From Thalassia testudinum (taxonomy: Eukaryota; Streptophyta; Magnoliopsida; Alismatales; Hydrocharitaceae): a stretch of DNA of 64,000 nt. The DNA lies in assembly GCA_037157565.1 (NCBI GenBank), contig JAZHRO010000003.1, positions 42,731,001 through 42,795,000 of the forward strand. The letters are read 5' to 3'. The notes below the pieces were generated by a model that saw nothing but the letters and a program-made list of their open reading frames with translations, was not told the DNA's origin and did not search any database. Positions 12,894-24,318 of this stretch are shown piece after piece (position 1 is the stretch's first letter; each line of letters starts with the position of its first letter). The translations under genes were made by a program, and so were the position numbers.

Positions 12894-13020
12894 TAAGTGC
12901 CTTGTTACAAATGGGTGCTTATGCAGTTTTTCCATAATAAAAATAAAGCATCTCAATACAAATGGATGCTACCCTTCCTTCCATCAAATAAAAAGAACAC
13001 CTCGCTACAAATGGGTGTTC
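12894..13020 (+). repeat. Three tandem covarying stem-loops in D
   Basis: Unit 1 pairs 12894-12901 with 12914-12921 (TAAGTGCC/GGTGCTTA, two wobbles). Unit 2 pairs 12947-12952 with 12965-12970 (AGCATC/GATGCT). Unit 3 pairs 12995-13001 with 13014-13020 (GAACACC/GGTGTTC). Loops are TTGTTACAAATG, TCAATACAAATG and TCGCTACAAATG. Stems differ while the loop end TACAAATG is fixed. Spacing is about 50 bp. I know of no named motif that matches. Confidence 0.7.
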
Positions 13021-13863
13021 TAACCTATAGAAAAAGTGAAAAAAATGTGGAGATAAAAATATTAGGAATAAGAGACCCAGTGGTCCACCGGGGAGATATA
13101 CACAAAAAGTGTTGACCTCGGGATAGAAAATTGGTGAGAAGAAAGCAACCAAACCTGAGTAAGGTCAAGCCAAAGGCTTGAATTGGAATAATTGGAATAA
13201 TTGGGATTGGAAATTGATGTCTTAAGATCTGGATTTTTACGACTTTGGATGCCTTTAGGACAACTCTCTTCACAAAGCACAGATGTTTTAAAATCATAGC
13301 TACTGAACCTTGGTATTGGGTAATGGAGCCTACGAAATCGGGTTTTGAGGATTTTAAGTTGAGACCTAAAGGAGAAGAATTGACAAAATCCTAGGTATAG
13401 AAGTTGTTCTTAGTATTGTAGGCTAGTAAATTGGAATTTTACTACTCTAAGTTTGGTTAATAATGAGTATCTGGTTAATTTGCTTAAACTTATATTGATA
13501 AAAGTCAAATATCATAAACAAAGGGTTAACTTAAATCTATTGAGTTTTTGAGTTAAAATTTAATTCTCAGTTTTGAAGTTTTGTTTTCTTAAAGCACTTT
13601 GTATTCTAAGTTTGGGTTAAGAATAGTTACAAAAGAATAAGAGATTTTTGAGAATTCTAATTCTTAATAAAATTCTTGTTAACAACATTGTTTTAAGTGT
13701 GAAAATGTTATAAGTAATAATCTAAGAAAATTTTCACAAATGCTCTATATATTAACTATTTATATTAAACCTAAAAATTTTTCTTACCTAAGCTTTCCTC
13801 TACATAGTTATTATTTATATTAATTTAAACCCAAGTGCTTTAAATCATCATATCTTTAGTTAA

Positions 13864-13900
13864 TTTTGCTAGGGACTAGCAAAACTTTGGCTTGGGGGTA
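13864..13900 (+). other. Pre-PPT hairpin and polypurine tract of D
   Basis: TTTTGCTA and TAGCAAAA form a perfect 8-bp stem around GGGAC, then CTTGGGGGTA abuts the LTR start at 13901. The PPT primes plus-strand DNA synthesis in this family. Confidence 0.8.
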
Positions 13901-14666
13901 TGATGAGAGGCTCATCATGATCTCTAATTACCCTTAATTAACTAGTCTTCTTAGTTAATTAGCTAAGGATATGTGAATATATGGGTTAATTATAAAATAA
14001 GGGATATATAATAAAGGACTTTAAGATAAGTTAAAAATGCTATTTTATCATTCAAATAATATTATTAATAATCTGATTAATAATTGGACTCGAGATATTA
14101 ATAATCATTTCTCTAATTAATAAGTTAATTAATTTAAGTATAATGTATACATAAGTATGTAATAACTTAAATAACCTTACTTAATTAAATAAATTAACCT
14201 AAAAAGGTCAAAAATGTAAATTCAAGGTCTAAATATAATAACTACCTTATTTATAATCATATATAAAAAGTTGAAAAAGATCTAAATTAAAAATAAACCT
14301 TAAAAACCTGAGTTTACATTTAGATCCTTATAATTCATTTTAATCGGGTCCTTAATTTTCGTACAGGTCCTTAGGTTTCATTACGTATAGGTCCCTATCT
14401 TCTTCTTCTTCTTCTTCAACCAGTTGAACAGCTGGCGACTGAGGGTGTCTCCACCACTCGATCACTGCACATCCGACATCGCTTCACCTTCTCCAAGCTC
14501 CTAGAGCTTACGCTCACCATGCCATCTTCATCCATCGGTCTGGATGATACTTTTGTCCTAATTTTAGGTAGGAGTTAACCTCATAGTCGTCGAAGACGAC
14601 GTCGGTGGTTAACCTTCTCTAGCTTCTTACACATCCAGATTCCACCACCCTTTTCATCACCGTCAA

Positions 14667-14675
14667 CTATAAATA
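14667..14675 (+). promoter_or_regulatory. TATA box of the D LTR
   Basis: CTATAAATA, 766 bp into the LTR, followed by CCCCTAACC. Same form as the TATA box of element C. Confidence 0.6.
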
Positions 14676-16474
14676 GCCCCTAACCCCCTCGATTTTTCTC
14701 AAGTTGGCTCCCTTTCCTCTTCTTCACTGTAGCCAACCCAATAGGCTATTCTTCCACAACTCCAGCGACCTTCCACCTCATCTTCCGACTTCCTTCGTCC
14801 ACTTCGATTGGCTCGGGGACTTCGCTGAGGTCTGCCGCATCCTTGGACAAAGGTGCTGACCAAGGAGTGCCTCTGCTTCGTCCACATTTACCCACCAGAG
14901 ATCTTCCTTATTCCCCTCTGATTTCGCTCCTCCTTCACGAGCCTTCGACGGAGTTCCTCTGCCTCCTTCGTCCAGGTAACACCATCAATTCATCATATAA
15001 GGATCCTAATTATCATCTTAATTTGATTAATTATCATATATAATGTAAAAGCCTAATTTTATCTAAGTTCTTGAGATCGCTGTCAATGGCGGCCCAGGAG
15101 CAGTTTAAATTGTAAATTATTTATATATTTATCATCGCAATACTTCTTTGATTTGCCTCAACCACTCATCTGAGTGGGAGAGCAAGTCTTGTGCCTCAAC
15201 CCACTCAAATTCTATTCAAACTGAATTTTCTGATTAATCTTTCATCTAATAAGTTAATGAGGAATTAAATGTGATCCTGAGGTTCTTTGCAACCTCAGGA
15301 ACCTTTTCAAGTAAAAAATGGCGCGATTCACCTTTCTGTACACGTTTTTATCTTTCACTAGACTCACCGGAGCTCCGGCAAGCTCTGGTGAGTGAAACTC
15401 ACTCTTCAGCCTATAGAAGTTGATAAAAAGCTCCATATTGATTTAACTTTGATCATTGATCAATTTGAGGATGTTTATTTGATGATTTAACACCTGGAGC
15501 ATAGTTTGAGGTCTCTTCTTCTCCAACTCCGGTGAAGTTGGAGAAGTCTGTACAGAAGATCAAATGCCACATTTAAGGTGTCTAGAAGCTTCAGTGCGTC
15601 ATGACCTCAGTTTAGTGTAGCAACCTTCCAACTCTTTTAATGAACAAAGCACCTTTGGAGCTCAAGCGACAAGCCTGGAACTCTAATTTCTAGGGTTAAA
15701 ACATCTATTTAAGAGGTTAGATAAGTTTCTGAGGTTGTTAGGATCTTATTCTAGGCTTTAATTTTTTGTTAAGAGGCTTAAATAAGAAAGTCAATCTTGA
15801 AGCTTCATAGTCAAACCTGAGTAGGATATTTTGATTTTGAGCACGATTTGATGATTTGAGAAGCTTGAGTTGATTCTAAGATTCTGTTGAACAATATTAG
15901 AGTGATTTAGATAAGCTCAGATATGAAATTTGGTTAGAATTTCAACCCTGCCAGTTTGGGTTGTTTTCGAACCCAAACTAATGGCAGGGGTCTTTTGTTG
16001 AGATTTGAATGCGATTTTCGCCTAGATCAGTTTGTTATAACCCTTAGAATCTGTTTAAATCAATTGGATATGATCTTCTGTGTCTATTACACCTTTCTTA
16101 TGTTTGAAACCTATCTCTGAAGCTTTCAGAGAAGCTTTAAGCTTCTCTACAGTTCCTAAAGCTTTAAGAGCCTCAAACTCACTCCAGCAGCTGTGGAATA
16201 CCCTGTAAAAACCATTTAGAGCTTTAGCTAAGAGAGAAAGTCCAGTTATGGACTCTGTGAACACGAATTCCATTTCTAGGTAGTAAATGTATCGTATAAA
16301 ACTCATAGTTTTGCACTTCAAATCGAAGAGGAAAACTTCCCCTTCACCTTAAATTGATTACACAATTTTGTAGAGCTACTCTAGAGCTTTCCAACAAGCT
16401 TTGATTTGCTTGATTTGGAGCTCTAAGCTAGGAGATATCCTCAGTTGAAGTCAGCACTGGAAGGGGGAACAATA

Positions 16475-16516
16475 GTCCCACATCAGAAACCCTTGCGCGT
16501 CCGCCTTAATATAAAA
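16475..16516 (+). promoter_or_regulatory. snRNA-type promoter look-alike (USE plus TATA) in the D LTR
   Basis: GTCCCACATCA matches the plant snRNA upstream sequence element RTCCCACATCG at 10 of 11 bases. ATATAAAA follows after a 23-base gap, the spacing known for Pol III-transcribed plant snRNA genes. Downstream sequence does not resemble U3, U6 or 7SL that I can recognise. May simply be part of the LTR. Confidence 0.4.
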
Positions 16517-17619
16517 GGTTTTTGTTAATAGGGCTTTTCAGTCGTCAAGCACTGGGTGCGAGATCTGAACCGAGCATCTACGTGTGTGTGTGTGCGGGCG
16601 TGTGCGCCTGCAGGTGTGCGCCTATGTGGGCGTCTGCATTGTGACCCTGGGAGGGCGAGGCATGGGAGGTGGTTTGGGCCAATTTGGCTCGGATGAAAAA
16701 TGAATCGAAAATAAACCAAGTAACTCGAATCAGGCGAGGACTTAGTAGGGTCTGGTCCCACCCTAAGAAGGGTGCTGTGTATCCTTGAAAGGTCCTCGTC
16801 GCAAACCATAAACCAATTTTTGGTTAAAAGGAAAACCCAGTTCAGCTGATGGCTTAAGGAGCAGAATAGTGAAGGCTAAAGGCTAAGTGTTGAACTCACT
16901 AAGGTAAAGAAAGAAAGTCGAAAGCTAAGGAAATAAAGGAAAGGGAAGAGAAAGAAAGGGAGAGAGGAAACAGAAGGACTTGTAGTTTCCCTACTAGGAG
17001 GGGGTGACGTAATAAATTGCAGAAATATAATATAAAACAATCTCACAAAATTCAATCACACAAGGTACACAATTATTTTTAGGTGGAAACCCAAACCAGG
17101 TGAAAACCACCACCTAACCCTCTCGAGTTAGGATTTTTCGATCACCCAAGTTGATCAAATCCACTAAACGAATCACTTAAATGAGGGTGATTCAACCTCA
17201 ATTACAACCACGCTACTTTATACGAGGGTAGCGTACCTCAAACCCCTTCTCTTTACGAGAAGGATTTTGTCCCACGAAAGAGACGGGAATTCGCAAAGTG
17301 AATACCCAACCAAAGAACAAAGATAAATAACAACAATCCTATAGAGCCAACAAAGTAATATTTAACCTAAGCTTCTATAGGAATTAAGATGCTTCCCTTT
17401 GCAAGGAGTGCGTCGAATCGATGACGTGGGTGCGTGAGCTACACGACGGCGCAACATCGCTCTCGTGAACTACGGTGGGAGAACGGGTGCGCAAAGGCTT
17501 GATGCTCTCAAGATGAAGAACTTGAGCTTGGAGAGCAAGAGCTTTTTTAGGACACAAAAGAGTAGAAAGTATGTTGCTTGGGTGTGTCTTGATGTATCAT
17601 GAGTGGCAAAGGCTCCCCT

Positions 17620-17629
17620 TTATTTATAG
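17620..17629 (-). promoter_or_regulatory. TATA box of copia-like LTR copy 1
   Basis: Minus strand CTATAAATAA. It lies downstream of the AGACGTCT cluster when read on the minus strand, which supports that orientation. Confidence 0.55.
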
Positions 17630-17740
17630 AGGCCTTAGGAATGCTTTGGAAGGCTTTGGAAAGCTTCCATAGCCGTTGGGAGCAAAGCCCAAGAGAATCA
17701 GGCCGAAATCAGGAACAATGATTGCACTGACAGGGTTATC

Positions 17741-18245
17741 AGACGTCTGATCCTGGCATCAGACGTCTGGAAGATCAGTTTAAGACGTATGGGAACAAAG
17801 TCAGATGTCTGATTTTAGGCGGGTTTCTTCCTGACTTGAATCAGATCTAAACAGGGTTCTAGTGCAAGTTCATCAGACGACATACAGGACGTCTGGAACT
17901 ATGTCTGGACGTCTGGAAACCTATTTTTCTGCGGGAATGGATTTCCAAGAGAGTGCAACAGCTAGAAAATCTCTGAGAAGAGATTTTCGGGTCAGCCGAG
18001 ACAAAATGGTCATTTATCAGACGTCTGGAAAGGCTTAAGGACGTCTGATAAGGCTCTAACGGTCTTATTCTTCAGTATTTGTTAAGCCAACCAACAGTCC
18101 ACTAATTGGACATCTGGCAAAAACATCAGACGTCTTCTTAGACGTCTGGTCTAAGGTCTGGACGTCTGATTTCATCAGACAGAGCTAACTAAGTCCAGCC
18201 TAAATGTTATCAGACGTCTTAAAACATATTATCAGACGTCTGAAA
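17741..18245. promoter_or_regulatory. AGACGTCT cluster in copia-like LTR copy 1
   Basis: About 7 exact AGACGTCT and at least as many variants (GGACGTCT, AGATGTCT, AGACGTAT, GGACATCT). It occupies the region upstream of the TATA box, where transcription factor sites of an LTR are expected. Confidence 0.6.
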
Positions 18246-19370
18246 AAACTGTTTGAACCCTATATTGGTTTTTTAAGTTCTCCACAGAAAACCTAAGTGT
18301 CCTAGGGTTGTGCAGGTGTTCCTAGGACTACTATTAGGGTACTTTGAGGCTCTTTAACATGATGTTCTAAGGAACAAAAAGAGAAAGGAAATAAAGACAA
18401 AAGTACATGAAAGAAATAAACATAATTCTATCATATTCTTCTTGTCCTTCCATCTTCAATCTATCGCTCCTCGCGAATCTCCTCTGTTCTTCATCAAGCT
18501 CCTCCAATCCATCTTGGATGCAAGCTCGAACTCCGTCTAATCACGTCTCCATTTGCAATTGACTTGAAATCTAAGACTCCAAGTGCAAATGTTAAATGAC
18601 ACGTGTTTTGTTATCATCAAAACAAACGATCATGGTGCTCTAGCACCAACAGGACTCACAAAGAAGGAAAAAGAGAAGGAACAGCAGGCGTGAAGGCACT
18701 AAGGAAAATATTAAGGGAAAAGAAGAAGGCAGTGTAGGTTTCCCTACTCGGAGGGGGTGACGTAATAATTGCAGAAATAAAATATACAATCTCACAAAAA
18801 GACAATCACACAAGTACACAAGAATTTTTAGGTGGAAACCCAAACCGGGTGAAAACCACCACCTAACCCTCTCGAGTTAGGATTTTCCGATCAACCTAGT
18901 TGATCAAATCCACTAACCGAATCACTTTAAAATGAGGGTGATTCAACCTCAGTACAACCACGCTACAAGTACGAGGGTAGCGTTCCTCAACCCCTTCTCT
19001 CCACGAGAAGGATTTTGTCCCACGAAGGAGATGGGAATTCGCAAAGCGAATACCCAACCAAATAACAAAGATAAAAGAAACAACAAGTCCTATAGAGCCA
19101 ACAAAGTAATTTAAACCTAGCTTCTATAGGAAATAGGAAACTCCCCTTTGCAAGGAGTGCGTCGAGTTGATGACGCGGTGCGTGTGCCACGCGATGGCGC
19201 AATGTCGCTCTCGTAGACAACGGCGGGAGAGCGAGTGCGCAAAGGTAATTTAGCTCTCTAGGTGCTGGAACTTAAGCTTGGAGAGCAAGATCTTTTCTTG
19301 GACATAAAAGGGTAGAAAGTATGTTGCTTAGGTGTATCCAAGTGTGTCTTGGTGTGTCAAAGGCTCCCTT

Positions 19371-19380
19371 CTATTTATAG
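19371..19380 (-). promoter_or_regulatory. TATA box of copia-like LTR copy 2
   Basis: Minus strand CTATAAATAG at the position matching the box in copy 1. Confidence 0.55.
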
Positions 19381-19488
19381 AGGCCTTAGGAAGGCTTTGG
19401 AAGGCTTAGGAAAGGTTCTATAGCCGTTGGGAACAAAGCCCAAGAGAATCAGGCAAAAATCAGGACAATGATTACATTTGACAGGGTT

Positions 19489-20035
19489 ATCAGACGTCTA
19501 ACTCTGGCATCAGACGTCTGGAAGGCCACTTTAAGACGTCTGATTCCAAGGTCAGACGTCTGATTTTGGGCGGGTCTCTCCCTGACTTGGATCAGATCTA
19601 AACAGGATTTTTGCGCAAGTCCATCAGACGACATACAGGACATCTGGAACTATGTATGGACGTCTGGAAACCTACTTCTACTGTGGGAATTGATTTCCAA
19701 ACGTTGCAACGGCTAGAAAATCTCTGAGAAGAGATTTTGGGTCAGTCGAGGCAAAACGGTCATTTATCAGACGTCTGTAAAGGCCTAAGGACGTCTGATA
19801 AGGCTCTAACGATCATAGTCTTGAGTGCCTGCTAAGCTAGCCAACGGTCCACTATCTGGACGTCTGGCAAGTCCATCAGACGTCTCCTAAGACGTCTGGT
19901 ATAATGTCTGGACGTCTGATTTCATCAGACAGAATTAGCTATCCCAGCCTAACAGATATCAGACGTCTGAAACAACAGTCAGACGTCTTAAAATACTTTA
20001 TCAGACGTCTGATTTGGGAATTAGACGTCTGGAAG
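19489..20035. promoter_or_regulatory. AGACGTCT cluster in copia-like LTR copy 2
   Basis: About 11 exact octamers, four of them within 19955-20035. Denser than in copy 1. Confidence 0.6.
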
Positions 20036-20438
20036 TGCTGTTTGAAGCCTATATTGGTTTTCTAAGTATTCTACAGAAAACCTAAGTATCCTAGGGTTGT
20101 GCCGGTGTTCCTAGGACTACTGTTAGGATACTTTGAGGCTCTTTAACATAATATTCTAAGGAAAATAAGAGCAAGAAAATAAAGACAAGAGATACAAGAA
20201 AGGATTAAAAAGAATCTATCCTATTCTTCTTGTCTTCTATCTTCAATCTGTCGCTCCACGCGAACCTCCTCTGTTCTTCATTAAGCTCCTCCAATCCATC
20301 CTGGATGCGAGCTCGAGTTCCATCTAAACACGTCCACATTTGCAATTGACCTGAAATCTAGGACTCAAATTGCAAATGTTAAATAACACGTGTTTTGTTA
20401 TCATCAAAACAAATGATCGTGGTGCTCTAGTACCAACA

Positions 20439-21035
20439 GGCAGGAGCAGAAGAAAAGAGGAAACAAAGAAGAGAGCTCGAGAGAGTATAAGAAAGAAATA
20501 AAAAATAAAAAAAAGAAAAGATAAAAGAACAAAAGAAAAGGAAATAAAAAAAGAGAGAGAAAAGAAAGAGAAAGAAAGAGAGATAGGCTGAAGTATAAAA
20601 GAGAAAGAAGTTTTATTTATTTTTAAATTATTGTAATATGAATTGTTTTTAATTGTTGTAATAAGGCATATTATGAATAGACAAACTTTCATTTGCCTTA
20701 AATCTATTGAGATAAATGTTGTAAATGAGTTTTCATATGGGATTTTGCATATTTCTGCAATTTAAATTATTTTTTGCAAAATTCATGTTATTACAATTAA
20801 CTTAATTATACCTCCTATACTTATAAGATATATATAATTAATTAGTGAATTCAAAATAACATATACCTCCCAGCGAACAACCTGAACTCAACCAGTTAAA
20901 AAATCTAAAATGTTAAGTTAATTCGACCATATATTACTAACCGACACAATTTCGAGTTAACCTAAGTTACTCTCTTCTACTCTTAATTAAATAAAATTAA
21001 CTTAATTAACTGAGTTGAGGTGTAGAAACGAACAG
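20439..21035. other. Purine-rich then AT-rich stretch without a gene
   Basis: 20440-20610 is A/G-rich simple sequence and could be the rest of the D LTR. 20611-21035 is AT-rich. The 122-aa minus-strand frame across the purine tract is low complexity and not a gene. Confidence 0.5.
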
Positions 21036-21445
21036 GTACTGTCCTTCTTATTCAAAAATAGTACAGGAGCTCCCCATGGGGACGCACTGGGACTCACAAA
21101 GCTTTTCTCCAATAGGTTTTGTAGCTGTGACTTGAGCTCTCGCAGCTCAAGCAGTGCCATCTGGTAAAGTGCAATAGAAATGGGGCTGGTTCCTGGTACT
21201 AGTGAGATCTCGAACTCGATCTCATGCTTAGGCGGTAGTCCTGGCAGCTCCTCTGGGAAAATGTCGGGGTACTCACAGACCACTGGGATACTTTGAAAGT
21301 CAGCCACGGGGCTAGGCTCTACCACCACACAGGCCAAGAAGCCCTCACACCCCTGGCTTAAAGGCCTCGTTGCCTAAAGCGCGGAGATGCATCTGAAACC
21401 TCCGTCCACCGGCTGACCATGAAACTCAAAGGGAGGCAACTCCAG
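21036..21445 (-). pseudogene. Chromovirus relic Z, part 1 (protease to RT start)
   Basis: Minus strand encodes the segment between protease and [31 protein letters not shown], then [11 protein letters not shown]. It parallels element A at 25380-25745 but is more diverged. It stops abruptly near 21036 in a decayed KKDG-type motif. The right edge is the TCCAG target duplication of element A, and the reading continues on the far side of A at 55171. No LTR is attached. Confidence 0.8.
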
Positions 21446-24138
21446 TGTAACGAACGCGTGCCCCAGACGTCTGGGAGGTGGCCCAGACGTCTGACAAGAC
21501 GTTTGGGAGCACATCCAGACGTCTGACCAGACGTCTGGGATCGTTTCCAGACGTCTGTAAAACATTTATTTTTCGCACGAGAGATTCATCTGCGCGCCTG
21601 TGCGCGCAGACCCACGATTCCTCTCTCTCTCTCTTTTTCCCTCTCACTCTGCGGCTGCAGGCCTGCCGCGCTCTCTCTCCCTCCTCCTCGCGCGGCCTTA
21701 AAAGGCCACGCCTCCCCTCCTGTTGTCTCCACCGTCCCCTTCCTCTTCTCCTTCCTGTGCGCGAGAGCGAGCGAGCGCGGGGGCAGCAGCGGCGGCCGCA
21801 GTGAGCGCGGAGGAGGTGCGACGTGTGAGGGCGGAGCTCTGCCGTGAGGGCGAGCTCGCCGGAGCGGCTTGGCCGGTCGGCGGAGGGCGTAGGGGGCGCG
21901 GAACGACGCGGAGAGGGACCTGCTGCAATCTGAACAGCAAGTGCGCGAGGTGCGACGCGGGCAGCATCGCGAGCGGAGGCCGAGTGGTGCCCTGATTCTG
22001 CAAAAATTTCCAGAATCAGACGTCTAGGTTGATAGCCAGACGGCAAGGGAGACGTCTGGAAGCTCATACAGACGTCTGAAAGTGAGTATTCCGCTTTCTT
22101 CTTCCTTCCTGTCGACTGACCGTACTGAGGGAGGGAGTTGGGTGTGCGCAGGCTAGGTGATTCTCCATCCTTTGCGAATCAGACGTCTGGCTGTTGTACC
22201 AGACGGCGGGAGCGACCTCCAGACGTCCTTGGTTACCATCGGACGTCTTGGAGATAGGCCAGACGTCCCCGCAGACTTCTGGACATCTGGGAAACCACGC
22301 TGAACAGGTAATTCTCTGATCCACTTTTTAAGACGTCTGGAAGAAGTTCCAGACGTTTGATTTTGCACAGTATCATCTTTTTCGACCCGTTTAGGGCCCG
22401 TTCGGGCTCTGTTTTCCGCGATTCGAGTTGCGTTCTTTTCAGAATTAATTCCTCTACCCATCTACAGTAGCTATACACTATTTTGAGACACTCCTTGTGT
22501 TTAATCCTTGTGATAGGACCTCGTTCAGTTGCAGTCTTGGGAGTCGTGGAGGCACACGGGATTCCCGATCACGCCCCCATTACTCCCGTTGTACCTGGTA
22601 GAGTGGCTTAAGTTTATTATTAAAATCTGTTAAAGTATGGAACCATAACTAGAATCTAAGACATTGCGTGAATCCTAGGAATGAGAAATGTATGGAATGA
22701 TAGCTCCTAGGTGATGCATGAATCCTAGGGCTGGAAAACTAGTTGTATGCTAGATCCTAGGATGTGGCATGAATCGTAGGGTGGAAAAACTAGTGGAATG
22801 TATAATACTGCAGTCTTGGAAAATGGAAAGGAATATAAAGCTGCCTGTAAATTGAATTAACAGCTGCCTGTTATGAATAAAGAAACATGATTGAGATCAT
22901 GGATTGTGAGAACGTGAAACTGGAAAGTGAAACATATGATGTTCTGAGATAAAGAGCTGGAACCCTACGGGGAATTAGGAGTGGAACTCCTGGAAAGAAA
23001 AAGGAATGGAACTGAGATGTAGTTTGTACTGTCTCTTGGGTATGCAGTACCAAGGGAAGTACCTGTACCTGCTTAGTGCAGAGTGGGGCCAGCCACCCCA
23101 GGGACCCGGGGTTAGGATTGGCCGCTCTGTACCGACTTGCTGGCCCTCGTGTACGTAGTACCGAGGAGAGCTACTAGTGTTAGGAGAGTACTAGCTTCCC
23201 CACGGGCCCCGGGGTTCTGCTAGCCTCCTTCACCGACTTGTTAGGCCCACTAGGGCAAACCAGGGTAGTCAGGCGAGGGTGCGCGGACTGTGGAGGGGCA
23301 AGGCTCCAGTTTGGTTACTGTGGAGGGGTTGGACCCCTGTTACTGAGAGGGCTCTGCCCTGGTTCCGTGCTGTGCTTTGGGTGCACCCATTAACGGAAAC
23401 GACTGATCGCGTGCCAGTGCGGGTTAGCTACCTGTGCGTTTATCGCGCGTGCCGTAGTCACCGTTACGTCTGTTAGTGACCTTGGGGTGGTTGACTGAGG
23501 GTAGGATCACCACGGGGGACTCTCCCGGCCAGGAGAGCACCACGTGCTACTTCTACTTTTGGAAAAGACTGCAATCAAGATCGTTCCTACGAGGAACATT
23601 CGAGATCAAGTAAAGGATCTGAGAAATAAATAAAATAGTGAGAAAAATTGAAAGATGTGAATAAAGGAAGTAATAGAACATAACAGCTACTGTACACTCT
23701 ACTGTTGTCTTTAGTTTTAGTTGCCACTCTACTCAGCGTTTTGCTGACGTGTTACACTCGTTACCTTTTTCAGGACCAGGTGTTGAGCAGCCAGGGTCAG
23801 CGGCTGCAGAGGACGCTGGGCCGAGTAGGGTTTAGTAGAGTTACTACTGTCTTTTATACCTCTTTGTTTCCGTTATAGTGAGCAGTTCTTGTTTCCGCTG
23901 TACTTTCTTTACCTGCAGTTCATGTTATATGATAAATGTTGTTCTACTGTTGTGGTGGTATCTACTGTAGTAGTTTCTTTCCTTACTGTTGTACTTTCTT
24001 ACTATTAGTTATATTCATGCTGAATGGGGTTTATTTTACTGCTCTTTTGGTTACTTCCTCGTTGGACGACTAGGTCTTGGGATTAGTTGAGTCGGTCCGG
24101 TTCTCGTCTCGTAGGGACTCGGGAACTGGGTCGTTACA
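21446..24138 (+). repeat. 5' LTR of chromovirus A (2,693 bp)
   Basis: Runs from TGTAACGAACGCGTG to GGGTCGTTACA, next to the PBS. It has six AGACGTCT-like palindromes in the first 110 bp, a CT microsatellite near 21620, a possible weak TATA (CCTTAAAAGG at 21696 inside GGCCTT-AA-AAGGCC) and a second palindrome cluster at 22017-22360. Compared with the 3' LTR it carries about 50 extra bases in the first palindrome cluster. Confidence 0.92.
21458..22362. promoter_or_regulatory. AGACGTCT clusters in the 5' LTR of A
   Basis: About 10 exact octamers plus variants such as AGACGTTT, AGACGTCC and GGACGTCT. One tight cluster at 21458-21555 with 15-22 bp spacing and a looser one at 22017-22362. Confidence 0.6.
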
Positions 24139-24141
24139 AGA

Positions 24142-24153
24142 TGGTATCAGAGC
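24142..24153 (+). other. Primer binding site of A (initiator tRNA-Met)
   Basis: TGGTATCAGAGC begins three bases after the LTR end and is complementary to the 3' end of plant initiator tRNA-Met. Confidence 0.92.
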
Positions 24154-24318
24154 AAGGTCGTCCCGAGAAGTGAATCAACTGACTGGAAAATAACCAATTT
24201 GCATGTTTATAGCTAGAGTAGCCACCACAACATATCTCCTGACTTGAGCTCTTAGAAGTTTCGTTAGGTACCGTCGGTTTTGACGTTTTCGTTTTGTTTC
24301 GCGTCTCCATTGTAGGAG

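Larger units (their letters stand above)
11551..13887 (+). other. 3' noncoding spacer of element D
   Basis: AT-rich, with no credible gene and no envelope-like ORF. It contains a central polypurine motif (11797-11831), A/T homopolymers and a TA microsatellite (about 12119-12132), three tandem stem-loops (12894-13020), the motif CCGGGGAGATATACA near 13088 that recurs in element E, and a hairpin at 13864-13884 before the terminal polypurine tract. Confidence 0.75.
13901..16887 (+). repeat. 3' LTR of element D, left part
   Basis: Starts directly after the PPT with TGATGAGAGGCTCATCATGA, differing from C mainly in the hairpin loop. A TATA box lies at 14667 and a promoter-like TCCCACATC element at 16475. 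The copia-like LTR pair interrupts it at 16888. The right part may continue after 20438, where purine-rich sequence resembles the end of the C LTR, but I cannot place its end. ORFs in this stretch are short and unsupported. Confidence 0.7.
16888..18651 (-). repeat. Copia-like LTR, copy 1 (about 1.76 kb, minus strand)
   Basis: On the minus strand it begins TGTTGGTGCTAGAGCACCAT, then a TTTGATGATAACAAAA-type start common in plant copia LTRs. It continues through AGACGTCT sites and a TATA box (17620-17629), then a GGTTTGGGTTTCCACCTAAA-type segment, and ends near GTGAGTTCAACA at 16888. No PBS or internal coding region is attached. The left flank (CTAAG) does not match the right flank of copy 2 (GGCAG), so no target duplication is visible. 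The family assignment is by LTR style only. Confidence 0.65.
18652..20438 (-). repeat. Copia-like LTR, copy 2 (about 1.79 kb, minus strand)
   Basis: Head-to-tail duplicate of copy 1, starting on the minus strand at 20438 with TGTTGGTACTAGAGCACCAC. It abuts copy 1 without any internal region: its end (GTGAGTCC) is followed at once by the start of copy 1 at 18651. TATA box at 19371-19380 and about 11 exact AGACGTCT between 19489 and 20035. Many small differences from copy 1 show the copies are not recent. Confidence 0.65.

Noticed and set aside
16509..16900. 7SL, U3 or U6 RNA gene downstream of the USE-like promoter in D
   Set aside because: I looked for the conserved plant starts of these RNAs and saw none; only the promoter resemblance remains.
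20324..20692. 122-aa minus-strand frame rich in Ser/Phe/Leu
   Set aside because: Translation of an A/G-rich simple repeat; no support as a membrane protein.
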